Part shown: one piece after another, positions 1 through 8,100 of the stretch
How the letters are laid out: every line of letters starts with the position of its first letter
Position numbering within the stretch: position 1 is the first letter of the stretch
From: DATKEH01 sp035546355
Lineage (GTDB): Bacteria; Acidobacteriota; Thermoanaerobaculia; Multivoradales; JAIOJS01
Assembly (NCBI GenBank): GCA_035546355.1
Contig: DATKEH010000393.1
Coordinates: 1 to 12,120, forward strand
Direction of reading: 5' to 3'
Length of the DNA stretch: 12,120 nucleotides
The notes under the pieces: generated by a model
Told to the model about the DNA's origin: nothing
The model's database searches: none
What the model saw: only the letters and a program-made list of their open reading frames with translations
Translations under genes and position numbers: made by a program

Positions 1-1
1 G

Positions 2-727
2 GTGGGCGCCGTGGCGCTCCTCGCCCTCTATCCGGCGGTGGCGCAGGCCGAGGCCGCCGCCGACTGGGCGCTCAACGCCACCGCCATCGAGTCGTGCAGC
101 TGCCCGATGTTCTGCACCTGCTACTTCTCCGACCATCCGGCCGCCGCAGCCGGCCATGGCGACGGCCACGGCGACGGCCACGGCGGCGAGGAGCACTACT
201 GCCGGTTCAACATGGCCTACAAGGTCAACAGCGGCCACCACGGCGACGTCGACCTCGCCGGCGCGAAGTTCTGGATCGCCGGCGACCTCGGCGATAACTT
301 CGGCGACGGGGAGACCGACTGGGCGATCCTCACCTTCGACCCGGCGGTGACCCCCGAGCAGCGCGCCGGCATCGCCGCCGCCCTGCCCCACGTCTTCCCG
401 GTCGAGTGGAAGTCGTTCGGCATGGGTGAGGACGCGCCGATCCACTGGGAGGCCAGCGACGCCCGCGCCGTCGCCAAGCTCGACGACGGCAAGGCCGGGG
501 AGATCGTCCTCACCAACGCCGTCAACTCCAACCAGGACGCCCCGGTGGTGATCGACAACCTCAAGTACTGGGGCGCGCCGCGCAACGAGGGCTTCGTGTT
601 GATGCCCAACGAGATCAACGCCTGGCGCCTGGGTGACAAGGCCTTCGAGACCCGTGGCACCAACGGCTTCATGATCACCATCGACATGAACTCGGGCGAC
701 GTGGCGCCGGCCGCGGCGGGCCGGTAG
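2..727 (+). CDS. DUF1326 domain protein with His-rich insert, probably 5'-truncated by the window edge
   Basis: The protein begins with a hydrophobic Ala/Leu stretch ending near AVAQAEA, like the core and cleavage region of a signal peptide. The positively charged start of a signal peptide is missing, so the GTG at 2 is probably internal and the true start lies upstream of the window. The mature part opens with a Trp and a Cys cluster (SCSCPMFCTCYF), the layout expected at the N-terminus of DUF1326 proteins, followed by a β-rich domain. Between the Cys cluster and the next Cys (EEHYC) is a Gly/His/Asp insert, GHGDGHGDGHGG, encoded by three 12-bp tandem units. Cys plus His suggests binding of a soft or transition metal outside the cytoplasm, but DUF1326 has no established reaction that I know of. 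The stop (TAG, 725-727) is 36 bases before the next gene. The family call is fairly firm; the function is unknown. Confidence 0.72.
   Translation: MGAVALLALYPAVAQAEAAADWALNATAIESCSCPMFCTCYFSDHPAAAAGHGDGHGDGHGGEEHYCRFNMAYKVNSGHHGDVDLAGAKFWIAGDLGDNFGDGETDWAILTFDPAVTPEQRAGIAAALPHVFPVEWKSFGMGEDAPIHWEASDARAVAKLDDGKAGEIVLTNAVNSNQDAPVVIDNLKYWGAPRNEGFVLMPNEINAWRLGDKAFETRGTNGFMITIDMNSGDVAPAAAGR
152..187 (+). repeat. 12-bp in-frame tandem repeat (three units)
   Basis: Three consecutive units of GGCCAYGGCGRC lie inside the DUF1326 gene (152-163, 164-175, 176-187) and encode the Gly-His-Gly-Asp repeats. The 12-bp period keeps the frame, so slippage would change the number of His residues without breaking the protein. 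Confidence 0.8.
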
Positions 728-763
728 CGCCGGGGCAGGGCCTCCGGATCGGCCGCGGGCGGG

Positions 764-1501
764 ATGCCCCGCCCGTCGGCCGCCACCGGCGGCCTCAGGC
801 GTTCCGCCGCGCATCCCCATCGCGAGGCTGCGGCCCTGCGACCGAAGCTCGAGCACGCCTGGCCGGCCTCGCCGGAGGAGGCGGTCGCCCTGCAGGAAGA
901 GCTGAAGGCCCGCGTCGAGCGCAGCGATCGCATCGGCCGGGTGCGTCGCATCGCCGGCGTCGATGTCCACTTCGATCGCGGCGGCACGCGAGCCCGCGCG
1001 GCCGTGGTGGTGCTCACCTTTCCCGAGCTGGAGTGGCAGGACGTCTGCTTCGGCCGCGCCGAGGTGCCCGCGGTCTACCGGCCGGGCCTGCTGTCTCTGG
1101 GCGCGATGCCCGCCGTGCTGGACGCCCTGACCACCGTCTGCGCGCCGCCGGACCTCTTCCTCGGCGACGCCCAGGGGCTGGCCCACCCGCGGCGCTTCGG
1201 CTTCGCCTGCCACCTCGGCGTGCTGTTCGACCGCCCGGCGATCGGCGTCGCCAAGGGGCGCCTGGTGGGGGAGCACGAGCCGGTACCCGAGGGTCGCGGC
1301 AGCTGGCGACCGCTGGTCGACCGTGGCGAGGTGGTGGGCGCCGCCCTGCGCACCCGCGACCACGCGCGGCCGCTCTACGTCTCGATCGGCCACCGCGTCA
1401 GCCTGGGGACCGCCATCGACCTGGTGCTGGCGGCGGCGCCGCGCTACCGCCTCCCCGAGCCGCTGCGCCAGGCGCACCGCTGGGCCGGCTCCCGCGGCTA
1501 G
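764..1501 (+). CDS. Endonuclease V homologue lacking the catalytic Glu
   Basis: The protein resembles endonuclease V (Nfi; family length about 220-235 aa), which nicks near deoxyinosine in DNA or inosine in RNA. Matching motifs are AGVDVHF with the first metal-binding Asp (D67), YRPGLLSL (family YxPGxLxFRE), FLGDAQG..HPRR with the second Asp (D135), IGVAKGRL with the conserved Lys, and GHRVS near the C-terminus. The third metal ligand, the Glu of the FRE motif, is not there: the protein reads LSLGAMP, so the Arg-Glu pair is Gly113-Ala114. The family DGHG is also DAQG. The protein may be inactive or may bind without cutting. From ATG 764 the N-terminus is about 30 residues longer than usual; there is no ATG, GTG or TTG in frame between 764 and the conserved part, only CTG (for example 836). 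A weak GGGCGGG precedes the ATG. The stop is two bases before the next ATG. Confidence 0.82.
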   Translation: MPRPSAATGGLRRSAAHPHREAAALRPKLEHAWPASPEEAVALQEELKARVERSDRIGRVRRIAGVDVHFDRGGTRARAAVVVLTFPELEWQDVCFGRAEVPAVYRPGLLSLGAMPAVLDALTTVCAPPDLFLGDAQGLAHPRRFGFACHLGVLFDRPAIGVAKGRLVGEHEPVPEGRGSWRPLVDRGEVVGAALRTRDHARPLYVSIGHRVSLGTAIDLVLAAAPRYRLPEPLRQAHRWAGSRG

Positions 1502-1503
1502 CC

Positions 1504-2059
1504 ATGCGCCTGCACGTGGTCAGCGACCTCCACCTCGAGCTCGGTCCCGCCGAGGTGCCGGACGTGGAGGCCGACGTGGTGGTGCTCGCCGGCGACGTCG
1601 GCGCCGGCCGCCGCGGCCTGGACCGAGCTGCACGGCGACTTCCGCGCCGCCGTGATCGAGGCCAACGTGCGGATGAACGACTACCGGCGGATCCGGGTGA
1701 GCCCCGAGTTCCGCCGCCTGCGGCCGGCCGACACCGCCGCCGTCCACGCCCGCTCGCGACGCTGGCTGGAGGAGGCGCTGGCCGGCGCCGGGCTGTCGCA
1801 GCGGACGGTAGTGGTCACCCACCACGCCCCCAGCCGCCTCTCGCTCGACCCCACCACCGCCTGGCAGCTGGTGAGCGCCGCCTACGCCTCGAACCTCGAC
1901 GCCCTGGTCGCCGGCAGCGGCGTGCCGCTGTGGGTGCACGGACACACGCACTGCGCCGCCGACTACCGGATCGGCGAGACGCGGGTGCTGTCCAACCCGC
2001 GCGGCTATCCCGGCCAGCCGGTACCGGGCTTCGACCCGGCGCTGGTGGTGGAGGTGTGA
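1504..2059 (+). pseudogene. Metallophosphoesterase pseudogene (internal deletion plus frameshift)
   Basis: The remnant is of a calcineurin-like metallophosphoesterase of the predicted cytosolic type. From ATG 1504 one frame gives MRLHVVSDLHLEL (DxH metal motif) and VVVLAGDVGAGRRGL (GD motif). Around 1613-1622 homology jumps to another frame, which reads WTELHGDFRAAV, MNDYRRI, VVVTHHAPS, WVHGHTH and FDPALVVEV. The segment that normally carries the GNHEFY motif, some 60-70 residues, is missing between the two parts. The two halves total about 185 residues against roughly 240-270 for the family. The deletion is not a multiple of three, so the first frame reads on into unrelated Arg-rich sequence. 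The gene would have followed the endonuclease V homologue with only two bases between. Loss of a central metal ligand plus the frame break makes a working enzyme unlikely; an assembly error is the alternative. Confidence 0.78.
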
Positions 2060-2068
2060 GGATCCGCG

Positions 2069-2074
2069 TAGAAT
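2069..2074 (+). promoter_or_regulatory. Candidate -10 element (TAGAAT) for the DinB-fold gene
   Basis: TAGAAT in the context GCGTAGAATGACC lies 38 bases before the ATG at 2107, in the 47-bp gap after the pseudogene. It matches the TAGRNT form of -10 box common in high-GC bacteria. I see no clear TTGACA-like -35 at 16-18 bp. Confidence 0.4.
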
Positions 2075-2106
2075 GACCGCGTTTCACCCTGTCCCGAGGA
2101 GGAGGC

Positions 2107-2763
2107 ATGCTCATGTCGATTCGCGCCCTCACCGTCGTGTTCGCCGCCGCCCTGACCGCCGCGCCGCTCACGGCGCAGTACGAGAAACAGCCCGCCGCCG
2201 AGCCGCAGGCCGAGCAGGAGGTGGCACCGGAGCCGGCCGCCGCCCCGTCCGGCTTCCTCGCCGACGTCGCCACCGATCTCGAGCGGACCGGCGGCCGGCT
2301 GGCCGACCTCGCCGGGGCAATCCCGGCCGACAAGTACTCCTGGCGCCCCGGCGAGGGCGTGCGCTCGGTGAGCGAGGTGCTCATGCACGTGGTGGGGGCG
2401 AACCACGGCCTGCCGTTGATGCTCGGCGCCGCCCCCTCCGGCGCGCTGGCCGAGGGCGGCATGCAGGAGGTGCGTGGGGAGATGATGCGCTGGGAGGAGG
2501 AGGTCACCGCCAAGGACGAGGTGATCGCCAAGCTGAAGGAGTCCTTCGACTACGCAGTGGGGGCGGTGCGCGCCATGCCCGAGGGCTCCCTCGACGAGAC
2601 GGTGGACTTCTTCGGGCCCCGCTCGCGCCGCTCCACGGTGCTGATCCTGCTGACCCACGCCCACGAGCACCTGGGGCAGTCGATCGCCTACGCCCGCAGC
2701 CTCGGGGTGGTGCCGCCCTGGAGCCAGCCGGCGGAAGGCGAGGCGCCGGCCGAGGGGCGCTGA
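2107..2763 (+). CDS. Exported DinB-fold (DinB/DUF664-type) putative metal-dependent hydrolase
   Basis: The protein has an N-terminal signal peptide (MLMSIRALTVVFAAALTAAPLTAQ, likely cut after about residue 22-24), a Pro/Glu/Ala-rich linker, then a four-helix DinB-superfamily domain from about residue 50 to 205. The DinB signature is visible: a first helix ending in IPADKYSWRPGEGVRSVSE, a His in VLMHVVGANH, and the C-terminal helix THAHEHLGQSIAY with clustered His residues. In this superfamily three His residues bind a divalent metal. Members include thiol transferases and many of unknown function, so the substrate cannot be named. Length is normal for an exported member. A strong Shine-Dalgarno run, AGGAGGAGG (2097-2105), precedes the gene; the second ATG at 2113 has the better 7-base spacing and could be the real start. 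It appears monocistronic, with a hairpin downstream. Confidence 0.85.
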   Translation: MLMSIRALTVVFAAALTAAPLTAQYEKQPAAEPQAEQEVAPEPAAAPSGFLADVATDLERTGGRLADLAGAIPADKYSWRPGEGVRSVSEVLMHVVGANHGLPLMLGAAPSGALAEGGMQEVRGEMMRWEEEVTAKDEVIAKLKESFDYAVGAVRAMPEGSLDETVDFFGPRSRRSTVLILLTHAHEHLGQSIAYARSLGVVPPWSQPAEGEAPAEGR

Positions 2764-2810
2764 GCGACGGCGGGGACGGTGCCCGCACGGGCGTTTCGAC
2801 CGGCCCCGGA

Positions 2811-2841
2811 ACGCCACCCGGGGTCCCGCGCCCCGGGGCGT
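2811..2841 (+). terminator. GC-rich hairpin after the DinB-fold gene
   Basis: A 7-bp stem (2817-2823 CCCGGGG with 2831-2837 CCCCGGG, 7-base loop) is extended by ACGC (2811-2814) pairing with GCGT (2838-2841) around a two-base bulge. It lies about 50 bases after the stop and before the next promoter-like site. There is no T-run, so it is a possible terminator in a high-GC genome rather than a classic one. The same bases also contain the perfect palindrome CGCCCCGGGGCG (2829-2840), which could instead be a binding site. Confidence 0.35.
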
Positions 2842-2877
2842 CGCGGCGGGCGGAGGCCGCGCGGGTCGTCCCGGCGG

Positions 2878-2883
2878 TAGGAT
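2878..2883 (+). promoter_or_regulatory. Candidate -10 element (TAGGAT) for the TIR gene
   Basis: GGTAGGATGAGACC lies 18 bases before the GTG start at 2896. The box fits the TAGRNT pattern seen before other units here. It would place the transcript start only a few bases from the GTG, so the mRNA would have almost no leader; no -35 is evident. Confidence 0.35.
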
Positions 2884-2895
2884 GAGACCGACCCC

Positions 2896-4494
2896 GTGGC
2901 CGAGCCAAGCCAGGAGTACGACGTCTTCCTCAGCTACAGCCGCGACGACGGCGCGATGATGCGGCGGCTGCGAGGGGACCTGCGGGCCGCCGGGCTGCGG
3001 GTGTGGAGCGACGACGTGGGCCTGGAGCCGGGCACGCCGGCCTGGGAGGCCGAGGTGCAGTGCGCCCTGGAGCGCTCCCGGTCGCTGGTGGTGGTGCTGT
3101 CTCCGGCGGCCAAGGGGTCGCGTTGGGTGGGGCGCGAGCTGACCTACGGCGACGAGCACGGGGTGCCGATCTTCCCGTTCCTGGTCGCCGGCGAGGCCAC
3201 CAAAGCGGTCCCCATCCGTCTCATCTCCAGCCAGTGGATCGACGCCCGGGAAGGGTACGCCGTGGCCCTGAGGACGCTGATCGAAGCGCTGGCCAGCCGG
3301 CTGGAGGCGCCGCTCCTGGTGCCGGCCCCGGCGGTGGCGGTGCCGGACGAGGACCGCGCGCGGCTGGCGGCCGCCCCCGAGCTCGAGGGCGAGCTGGAGG
3401 CGTGCGTCGAGGTCCTCGCGTCGGGGCGCCCGGCGGCGGCCTGGGAGACCTACCGCGACGCCCTCGCCGAGCGGCTCTTCCACCGCGCGGCGTTCGCCAC
3501 CTGCGCCGCGCTGCTGGAGGGATTCCTGGCCGCGGAGGGTGGCGAGGAGCCGCTGCCGCCCGCGGAGCGGCCGGTGGTGACCGCGGAGCTGGCCCGCAGC
3601 CGCTGCCTGCTGGGCGACCCCGCGGCGGCGGTGGCGCAGCTCTCCGCGGCGGAAGACCCGGCCCCCGCGGCCCGCCTGGTGCGCGGGGTCAACCAGATGC
3701 TCCTCGGCCGGCTGGCCGCCGCCGAAGAGGACCTTCGCGCGGCGCTGGCGGCCGGCGGGGCGATCGCGGTCGAGGCCGAGGCGCAGCTCGAGCTGGCGCG
3801 GCTGCTCGACCTCGAGGGGCGGGGGGCGGAGGCTGCCGGGGTGTTGCGCGGCGCGGAGGGGAAGGTCGCCCGATCGGGCAGCGACGCGCTGGAGATCACC
3901 GCCCTGATCCACAGCGCGCACCGCCGCTGGACGACCGGGGCCTCGGAGCCGGCGCTCGCCGCCGCCGGCGCGGCGCTCGACACCGCGGACTACCTGGGTT
4001 CGCTGCCGCTGCTGGCTCGCGCCTGCTGGCTGGCGGCCTCCATCCACCTGTCGCTCGCCTCGATTACCAGGGTGCGGGAGAGCCATCTGCGCAAGGCGCA
4101 GGACCTGCTCGAGCGCGCTCGCGGGATCTGCCGCGAGGCGAGCCTGCCCGAGCTCGAGCCCGACCTGCACGCCGCCATGGCCAGGGCCCTGCGAGTCGCC
4201 GGCCGCCCGCGGCAAGCGAAGACGGCGGCGGAGCGCGGCCGGGCGCTGGCGGCGGCGGCCGGCTACCGCCTGCGGGAGGCCGATCTCGAGGCCTTCCTGG
4301 CCAAGGTCGCACTGGAGGGCGGCGACCGAGGCGCGGCCGAGCGCCACGCACGCCGGGCGCACGAGCTGGCATTCTGCGACGGCCCGCGGGGCTCTTACGC
4401 GCAGGGGCTGAGGCGGGCGACGGCGCTGCTCGCCCGCCTCGGGGTCGAGGCGCCACCCGAAGGGCCCTCGCCCACCCCGCCGGGCGTCGGCTGA
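2896..4494 (+). CDS. TIR-domain protein with C-terminal helical (TPR-like) repeats
   Basis: Residues about 7-140 form a bacterial TIR domain (TIR_2 type): YDVFLSYSRDD (box 1), GLRVWSDD, EPGTPAWEAEV, SLVVVLSP, then SRWVGREL. The Glu of the last motif (E81) is at the place of the catalytic Glu of TIR NAD+ glycohydrolases. Such enzymes cleave NAD+ and in several bacterial immune systems make cyclic ADP-ribose isomers as alarm signals. The remaining 390 residues are Ala/Leu-rich helix pairs resembling TPRs (for example AAAEEDLRAALAAGG, ESHLRKAQDLLERAR, GAAERHARRAHELA), probably a protein-interaction scaffold. No signal peptide or membrane segment is seen, so it should be cytoplasmic. GTG 2896 is chosen because it directly precedes the TIR fold (VAEPSQEYDVFLSY); there is little Shine-Dalgarno. 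A gene for a SLOG protein follows after 51 bases, probably in one operon. Enzyme activity is inferred from the conserved Glu. Confidence 0.9.
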   Translation: MAEPSQEYDVFLSYSRDDGAMMRRLRGDLRAAGLRVWSDDVGLEPGTPAWEAEVQCALERSRSLVVVLSPAAKGSRWVGRELTYGDEHGVPIFPFLVAGEATKAVPIRLISSQWIDAREGYAVALRTLIEALASRLEAPLLVPAPAVAVPDEDRARLAAAPELEGELEACVEVLASGRPAAAWETYRDALAERLFHRAAFATCAALLEGFLAAEGGEEPLPPAERPVVTAELARSRCLLGDPAAAVAQLSAAEDPAPAARLVRGVNQMLLGRLAAAEEDLRAALAAGGAIAVEAEAQLELARLLDLEGRGAEAAGVLRGAEGKVARSGSDALEITALIHSAHRRWTTGASEPALAAAGAALDTADYLGSLPLLARACWLAASIHLSLASITRVRESHLRKAQDLLERARGICREASLPELEPDLHAAMARALRVAGRPRQAKTAAERGRALAAAAGYRLREADLEAFLAKVALEGGDRGAAERHARRAHELAFCDGPRGSYAQGLRRATALLARLGVEAPPEGPSPTPPGVG

Positions 4495-4545
4495 TCCAGT
4501 GCGGGGGGGGAGCGCGACTCTGCTCGGCGCTGGCGAGAGGAGACG

Positions 4546-5097
4546 GTGCCGACCGTCGTCGCGGTGACCGGCCACCGCCGGCTGGCCGAGCCCGAGCGGG
4601 CGGCGGCCGGAGTCGCGGAGGCGCTGGACCGGCTGGCGGGCTGGCGCCTCGGCCAGCCGCTGGAGGTACTGTCGGGGCTGGCCGAGGGGGCGGATCGGAT
4701 GGCCGAGGAGGTGGCGCTCGGCCGCCCCGACCCGCGGCTGGTGGCCGTGCTGCCCATGCCGCTCGCCGAGTACCGCCGCGACTTCCCGTCGGCGAGGTCG
4801 CGCGCCGACCTCGATAGCCTGCTGGCGAGGGCCGCCGCGTGGGTCGAGCTGCCGGCCGGACCCCGCCCGCAGGTCTACGAGGCCCTGGGGGAGGAGCTGC
4901 TGCGGCGCGCCGACGTGCTGCTGGCGGTGTGGGACGGTGGACCGCCCGGAGGTCCCGGAGGCACCGCCGCGGTGGTGGCGCGAGCCCGGACGCTCGGCAA
5001 GCCGCTCGCCTGGGTGGTGGCGGCCCAGGGTCGCTCGCCATCCGCCCGGTCGCCGCCGGCCGGCGACCAGCCGTCTGTCCGCTACGAGAGGTTGTAG
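4546..5097 (+). CDS. Stand-alone SLOG (DprA/LOG-like Rossmann) protein, putative nucleotide-ligand sensor
   Basis: At 183 residues this is a single Rossmann-like domain of the SMF/DprA-LOG (SLOG) type. The visible pattern is VAVTGHRRL (residues 5-13), LSGLAEGADRMAEEVAL (42-58) with the Gly/Asp typical of the ligand loop, LVAVLPMPLAEY (65-76), RRADVLLAVWDG (120-131), and GPGGTAAVVARARTLGKPLAWV with the GGT phosphate-binding motif (138-140). SLOG domains bind or process nucleotides; in Thoeris ThsA a SLOG domain senses the cyclic ADP-ribose made by a TIR protein. Here the preceding gene encodes a TIR protein, which supports a sensor role, but no effector domain is fused. The GTG start is preceded by GAGAGGAG (4535-4542) at proper spacing. 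The last 20 residues are a Ser/Pro/Arg tail. The TAG stop is also part of the promoter-like box of the next gene. Family is good; ligand is inference. Confidence 0.82.
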   Translation: MPTVVAVTGHRRLAEPERAAAGVAEALDRLAGWRLGQPLEVLSGLAEGADRMAEEVALGRPDPRLVAVLPMPLAEYRRDFPSARSRADLDSLLARAAAWVELPAGPRPQVYEALGEELLRRADVLLAVWDGGPPGGPGGTAAVVARARTLGKPLAWVVAAQGRSPSARSPPAGDQPSVRYERL

Positions 5098-5103
5098 ACT
5101 CTC
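5086..5103 (+). promoter_or_regulatory. Promoter-like motif upstream of the STAND gene, shared with 8455-8472
   Basis: GAGAGGTTGTAGACTCTC contains TGTAGACT, an extended -10-like box, flanked by inverted GAGAG/CTCTC arms. It overlaps the stop of the SLOG gene and lies about 33 bases before GTG 5136. The same 18 bp recurs with three changes before the RyR gene. No convincing -35 is present, so the arms could instead be an operator or part of the recognition site. Confidence 0.5.
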
Positions 5104-5135
5104 CGCAGGACCACCACCGATCGAGAGACCCGCCG

Positions 5136-8100
5136 GTGAGCAGCCCTGGAGAGGTCGGCGCGGCGCTGGACCGCGTCATGCGCGTCTTCGTATCCTCGAC
5201 CTTCCGCGACATGCGGGCGGAGCGGGACGAGCTCGTCAAGCAGGTCTTCCCGCGGCTGCGCCGCCGCTGCGAGCGCCGCGGGGTGGTGTGGGGCGAGGTC
5301 GACCTGCGCTGGGGGATCACCGACGAGCAGAAGGCCGAGGGGGAGGTGCTGCCGCGCTGTCTGGCGCAGATCCGCGGCTGCCGCCCGTATTTCCTCGGCT
5401 TGTTGGGGCAGCGCTACGGCTGGGTGCCGCTCGAGATCGACGACGAGCTGGTGGCCCGCGAGCCGTGGCTGGCCGAGCACCGCGGGCGCTCGGTCACCGA
5501 GCTCGAGATCCTGCACGGGGTGCTCAACGACCCGGGGATGGCCGAGCACGCCTTCTTCTACTTCCGCTCGCCCTCCTATCTCGACACCCTGCCAGGGGAG
5601 GAACGCGACGCCTGCGTAGAGGGGCCGACGCCGGAAGAAATCGCGCAGCTGGGCGCCGAGGCGGCGGAGCGGCGGGCCGAGCAACGCCGCCAGAACCTCC
5701 GGGCGCTCGCGCAGCGCATCCGGGCGAGCGGTCTGCCGGTGCGCGACTACCCCCACCCGAGGGCCCTGGGCGAGCTGGTGGCGCGCGACCTCGAGGCGGT
5801 GATCGACCGCCGGTTCCCCCGCGGATCGGAGCCACCCCCCCGCGACCGCGAGGCGGCGGCCCACCAGGCCTTCGTCGCCAGCCGTGCCCGCGTCTACATC
5901 GCCCGGCAGGAGGACTTCGCCCGCCTCGACGCCCACGCCGCCGGCGACGGCCCACCGCTGGCGGTGGTGAGCGAGCCGGGGCTGGGAAAGTCGGCGCTGC
6001 TCGCCAACTGGATGCTCCGCTGGCAGGCCGACCGCCCGCGAGCGCTGGTGCTGGGGCACTTCGTCGGCGCCAGCCCCGAGAGCAGCGACTGGGCGGCGAT
6101 GCTGCGGCGGCTGCTGGGCGAGCTCGCCCGGCACCGCGGCGTCGAGGTGGAGCCGGGGCCGGCGCCACCCGCGACGGCGGAGGGGGCGTCGCGCAGCGGA
6201 GCGGAGGCGCTGCGCCTGGCCTTCGCCAACGCGCTGTTCATGGCGGCCGAGGACGGGCCGGTGGTGCTGGTGCTCGACGGGCTCGACCAGCTCGACGACC
6301 GCGACGGGGCTCTCGACCTGGCGTGGCTGCCGGAGCGGCCGCCGCCCGGTGTGCGCGTGCTGATGGCGACGCGGGCGGGGCGACCGCTCGAGGAGGTGCG
6401 GCGACGGGGGTGGCCGGCCCTCGACGTGGCGCCGCTGGCGCCTCCCGAGCGGGAGCGCCTGATCGCCGAGTACCTGGCGCTCTACGCCAAGGCGCTGTCG
6501 CCGGCGCGGGTGGCGCGGATCGCCGGCGCCGACGCCGCGGGCAGCCCCCTCTACCTGCGGCTGCTGCTCGAGGAGCTGCGCCAGTGGGGGGATCACGAGC
6601 GCCTCGACGAGCGGCTGGCGCACTACCTGGCGGCCAGCGGCCCGGTCGAGCTCTACAAGCGCGTCCTGGAGCGGTTCGCCGAGGACTACGAGCGCGACCG
6701 GCCCGATCTGGTGGAGGAGGCGATGAGCCTGCTCTGGGGAGCGCGCCGGGGGCTCGCCGAGGCCGAGCTGCTGGAGCTGCTGGCAGCGCCGGGAGAGCCG
6801 CTGGCCCAGGGCGTCTGGACGCCGCTCTTTCTCGCCGCCGAGGCCGGCCTGCAGCCGCGCGGCGGCCTCCTCGCCTTCGCGCACCAGGCGCTGCGCCAGG
6901 CCGTGGAGCGGGCCTTCATCGGCGCCGGCGCGGCGCGCCGGCGCCTGCACCTGCGGCTGGCCGACTACTTCGCCGCCCGCCCGCCGAGCCCGCGGCGTCT
7001 CGACGAGCTGCCCTGGCAGCTGGCGGCCGCCGGTGAATGGACGCGGCTCGCCGGGTTGCTGGCCGAGCCGGCGGTACTGGCCGAGCTGTGGCAGCGGGCA
7101 CCGTTCGACGTCAAGGGCTACTGGGCGCGCGTGGAGGCTGCCTCCGAGGAGCGCCTGGTGGCCTCCTATGCGCCGATCCTCTCCCGCCCCGACGAGCACG
7201 TCGTGGTGCTGCCGCAGCTGGCGGCGCTGCTCTTCGACACCGTCCACCTCGACGAGTGCGGCCGGCTGCGCGAGGTGCTCGTGGAGGGGGCGCGGCAGAC
7301 CGCAGCCGGGCGCGCGCTGGCGGCGGCCCTCGGGGCGCTGGCGCAGGTGCGCTGGGCCCAGGGGCGCCTCGCCGACGCCGAGCACCTGCGTGAGGAACAG
7401 GAGCGCGCGGCGCGTCAGGCCGGCGACGGCACCGCCCTGCGCGATGCGCTGGGTGGCCGGGCGCTGCTGCTCGCCGCCCGCGCCGAGAACGAGGCGGCCC
7501 TCGAGCTGCAGGTCGCGCTCGAGGGGCTCTGCCGGGAAGCCGGCGACGCTCGGGGCCTGGCCCTCTCCCTTGGCAACCAGGCGGCCATCCTCGGCGCCTC
7601 GGATGGCGGGGAGGAGGCGCTGGCCAAGCTCGACGAGCTGGAGCGGCTGGCCCGGGAGCGGGGCGATCGCGACCTGCTGGCTCGCGCCATGGGGTTACGC
7701 GGCGCCGCCCACCAGACTCTCGGCGAACGTGGCGCGGCCGGCCGCGCCTATCGGGAACAGGAGGAGGCGTGCCGCGGCCTGGGGGCGTGGGACGGCGTGG
7801 TGAGCTCGCTCAACAACCGCGCCGCAGTGCTGTTCGAACGCGACCTGCCGGAGCAGGCCCTGCCTCTCGCGGCCGAGGCGGCGGCGATCGCGCGGCGCAT
7901 CGGCTGGAAGCACGGCGAGCACGCGGCGGTGCTGAACCTGGCGCAGCTGCACGCCGACCTGCGCGAGGACGAGGAGGCGCGCGCCCGGTACGCAGAGTGC
8001 GAGACGCTGAGCCGCGAGCTCGGCGACGGCCTCACCGAGGCGATGTGCTGGCTGGGCCAGGCGCGGCTGCTGGTGCGCGAGGAGCGCTACCGCGACGCCT

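Noticed and set aside
4503..4510. Run of eight G before the SLOG gene as a phase-variation tract
   Set aside because: It is in the intergenic gap, outside any reading frame, and such runs are common in this composition; no promoter element is placed across it.
2005..4575. 856-codon open frame on the - strand, opposite the DinB-fold and TIR genes
   Set aside because: It is opposite clear coding sequence, has Arg/Gln/Gly-rich low-complexity content and no domain; long antisense frames are expected at this G+C level.
2896..5097. A canonical Thoeris system
   Set aside because: There is a TIR protein and a SLOG domain but no SIR2 or other ThsA effector domain, so the Thoeris name does not fit.
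5082..7385. 767-codon open frame on the - strand opposite the STAND gene
   Set aside because: Composition is that of a codon-bias shadow, and the + strand frame has clear DUF4062 and Walker motifs.
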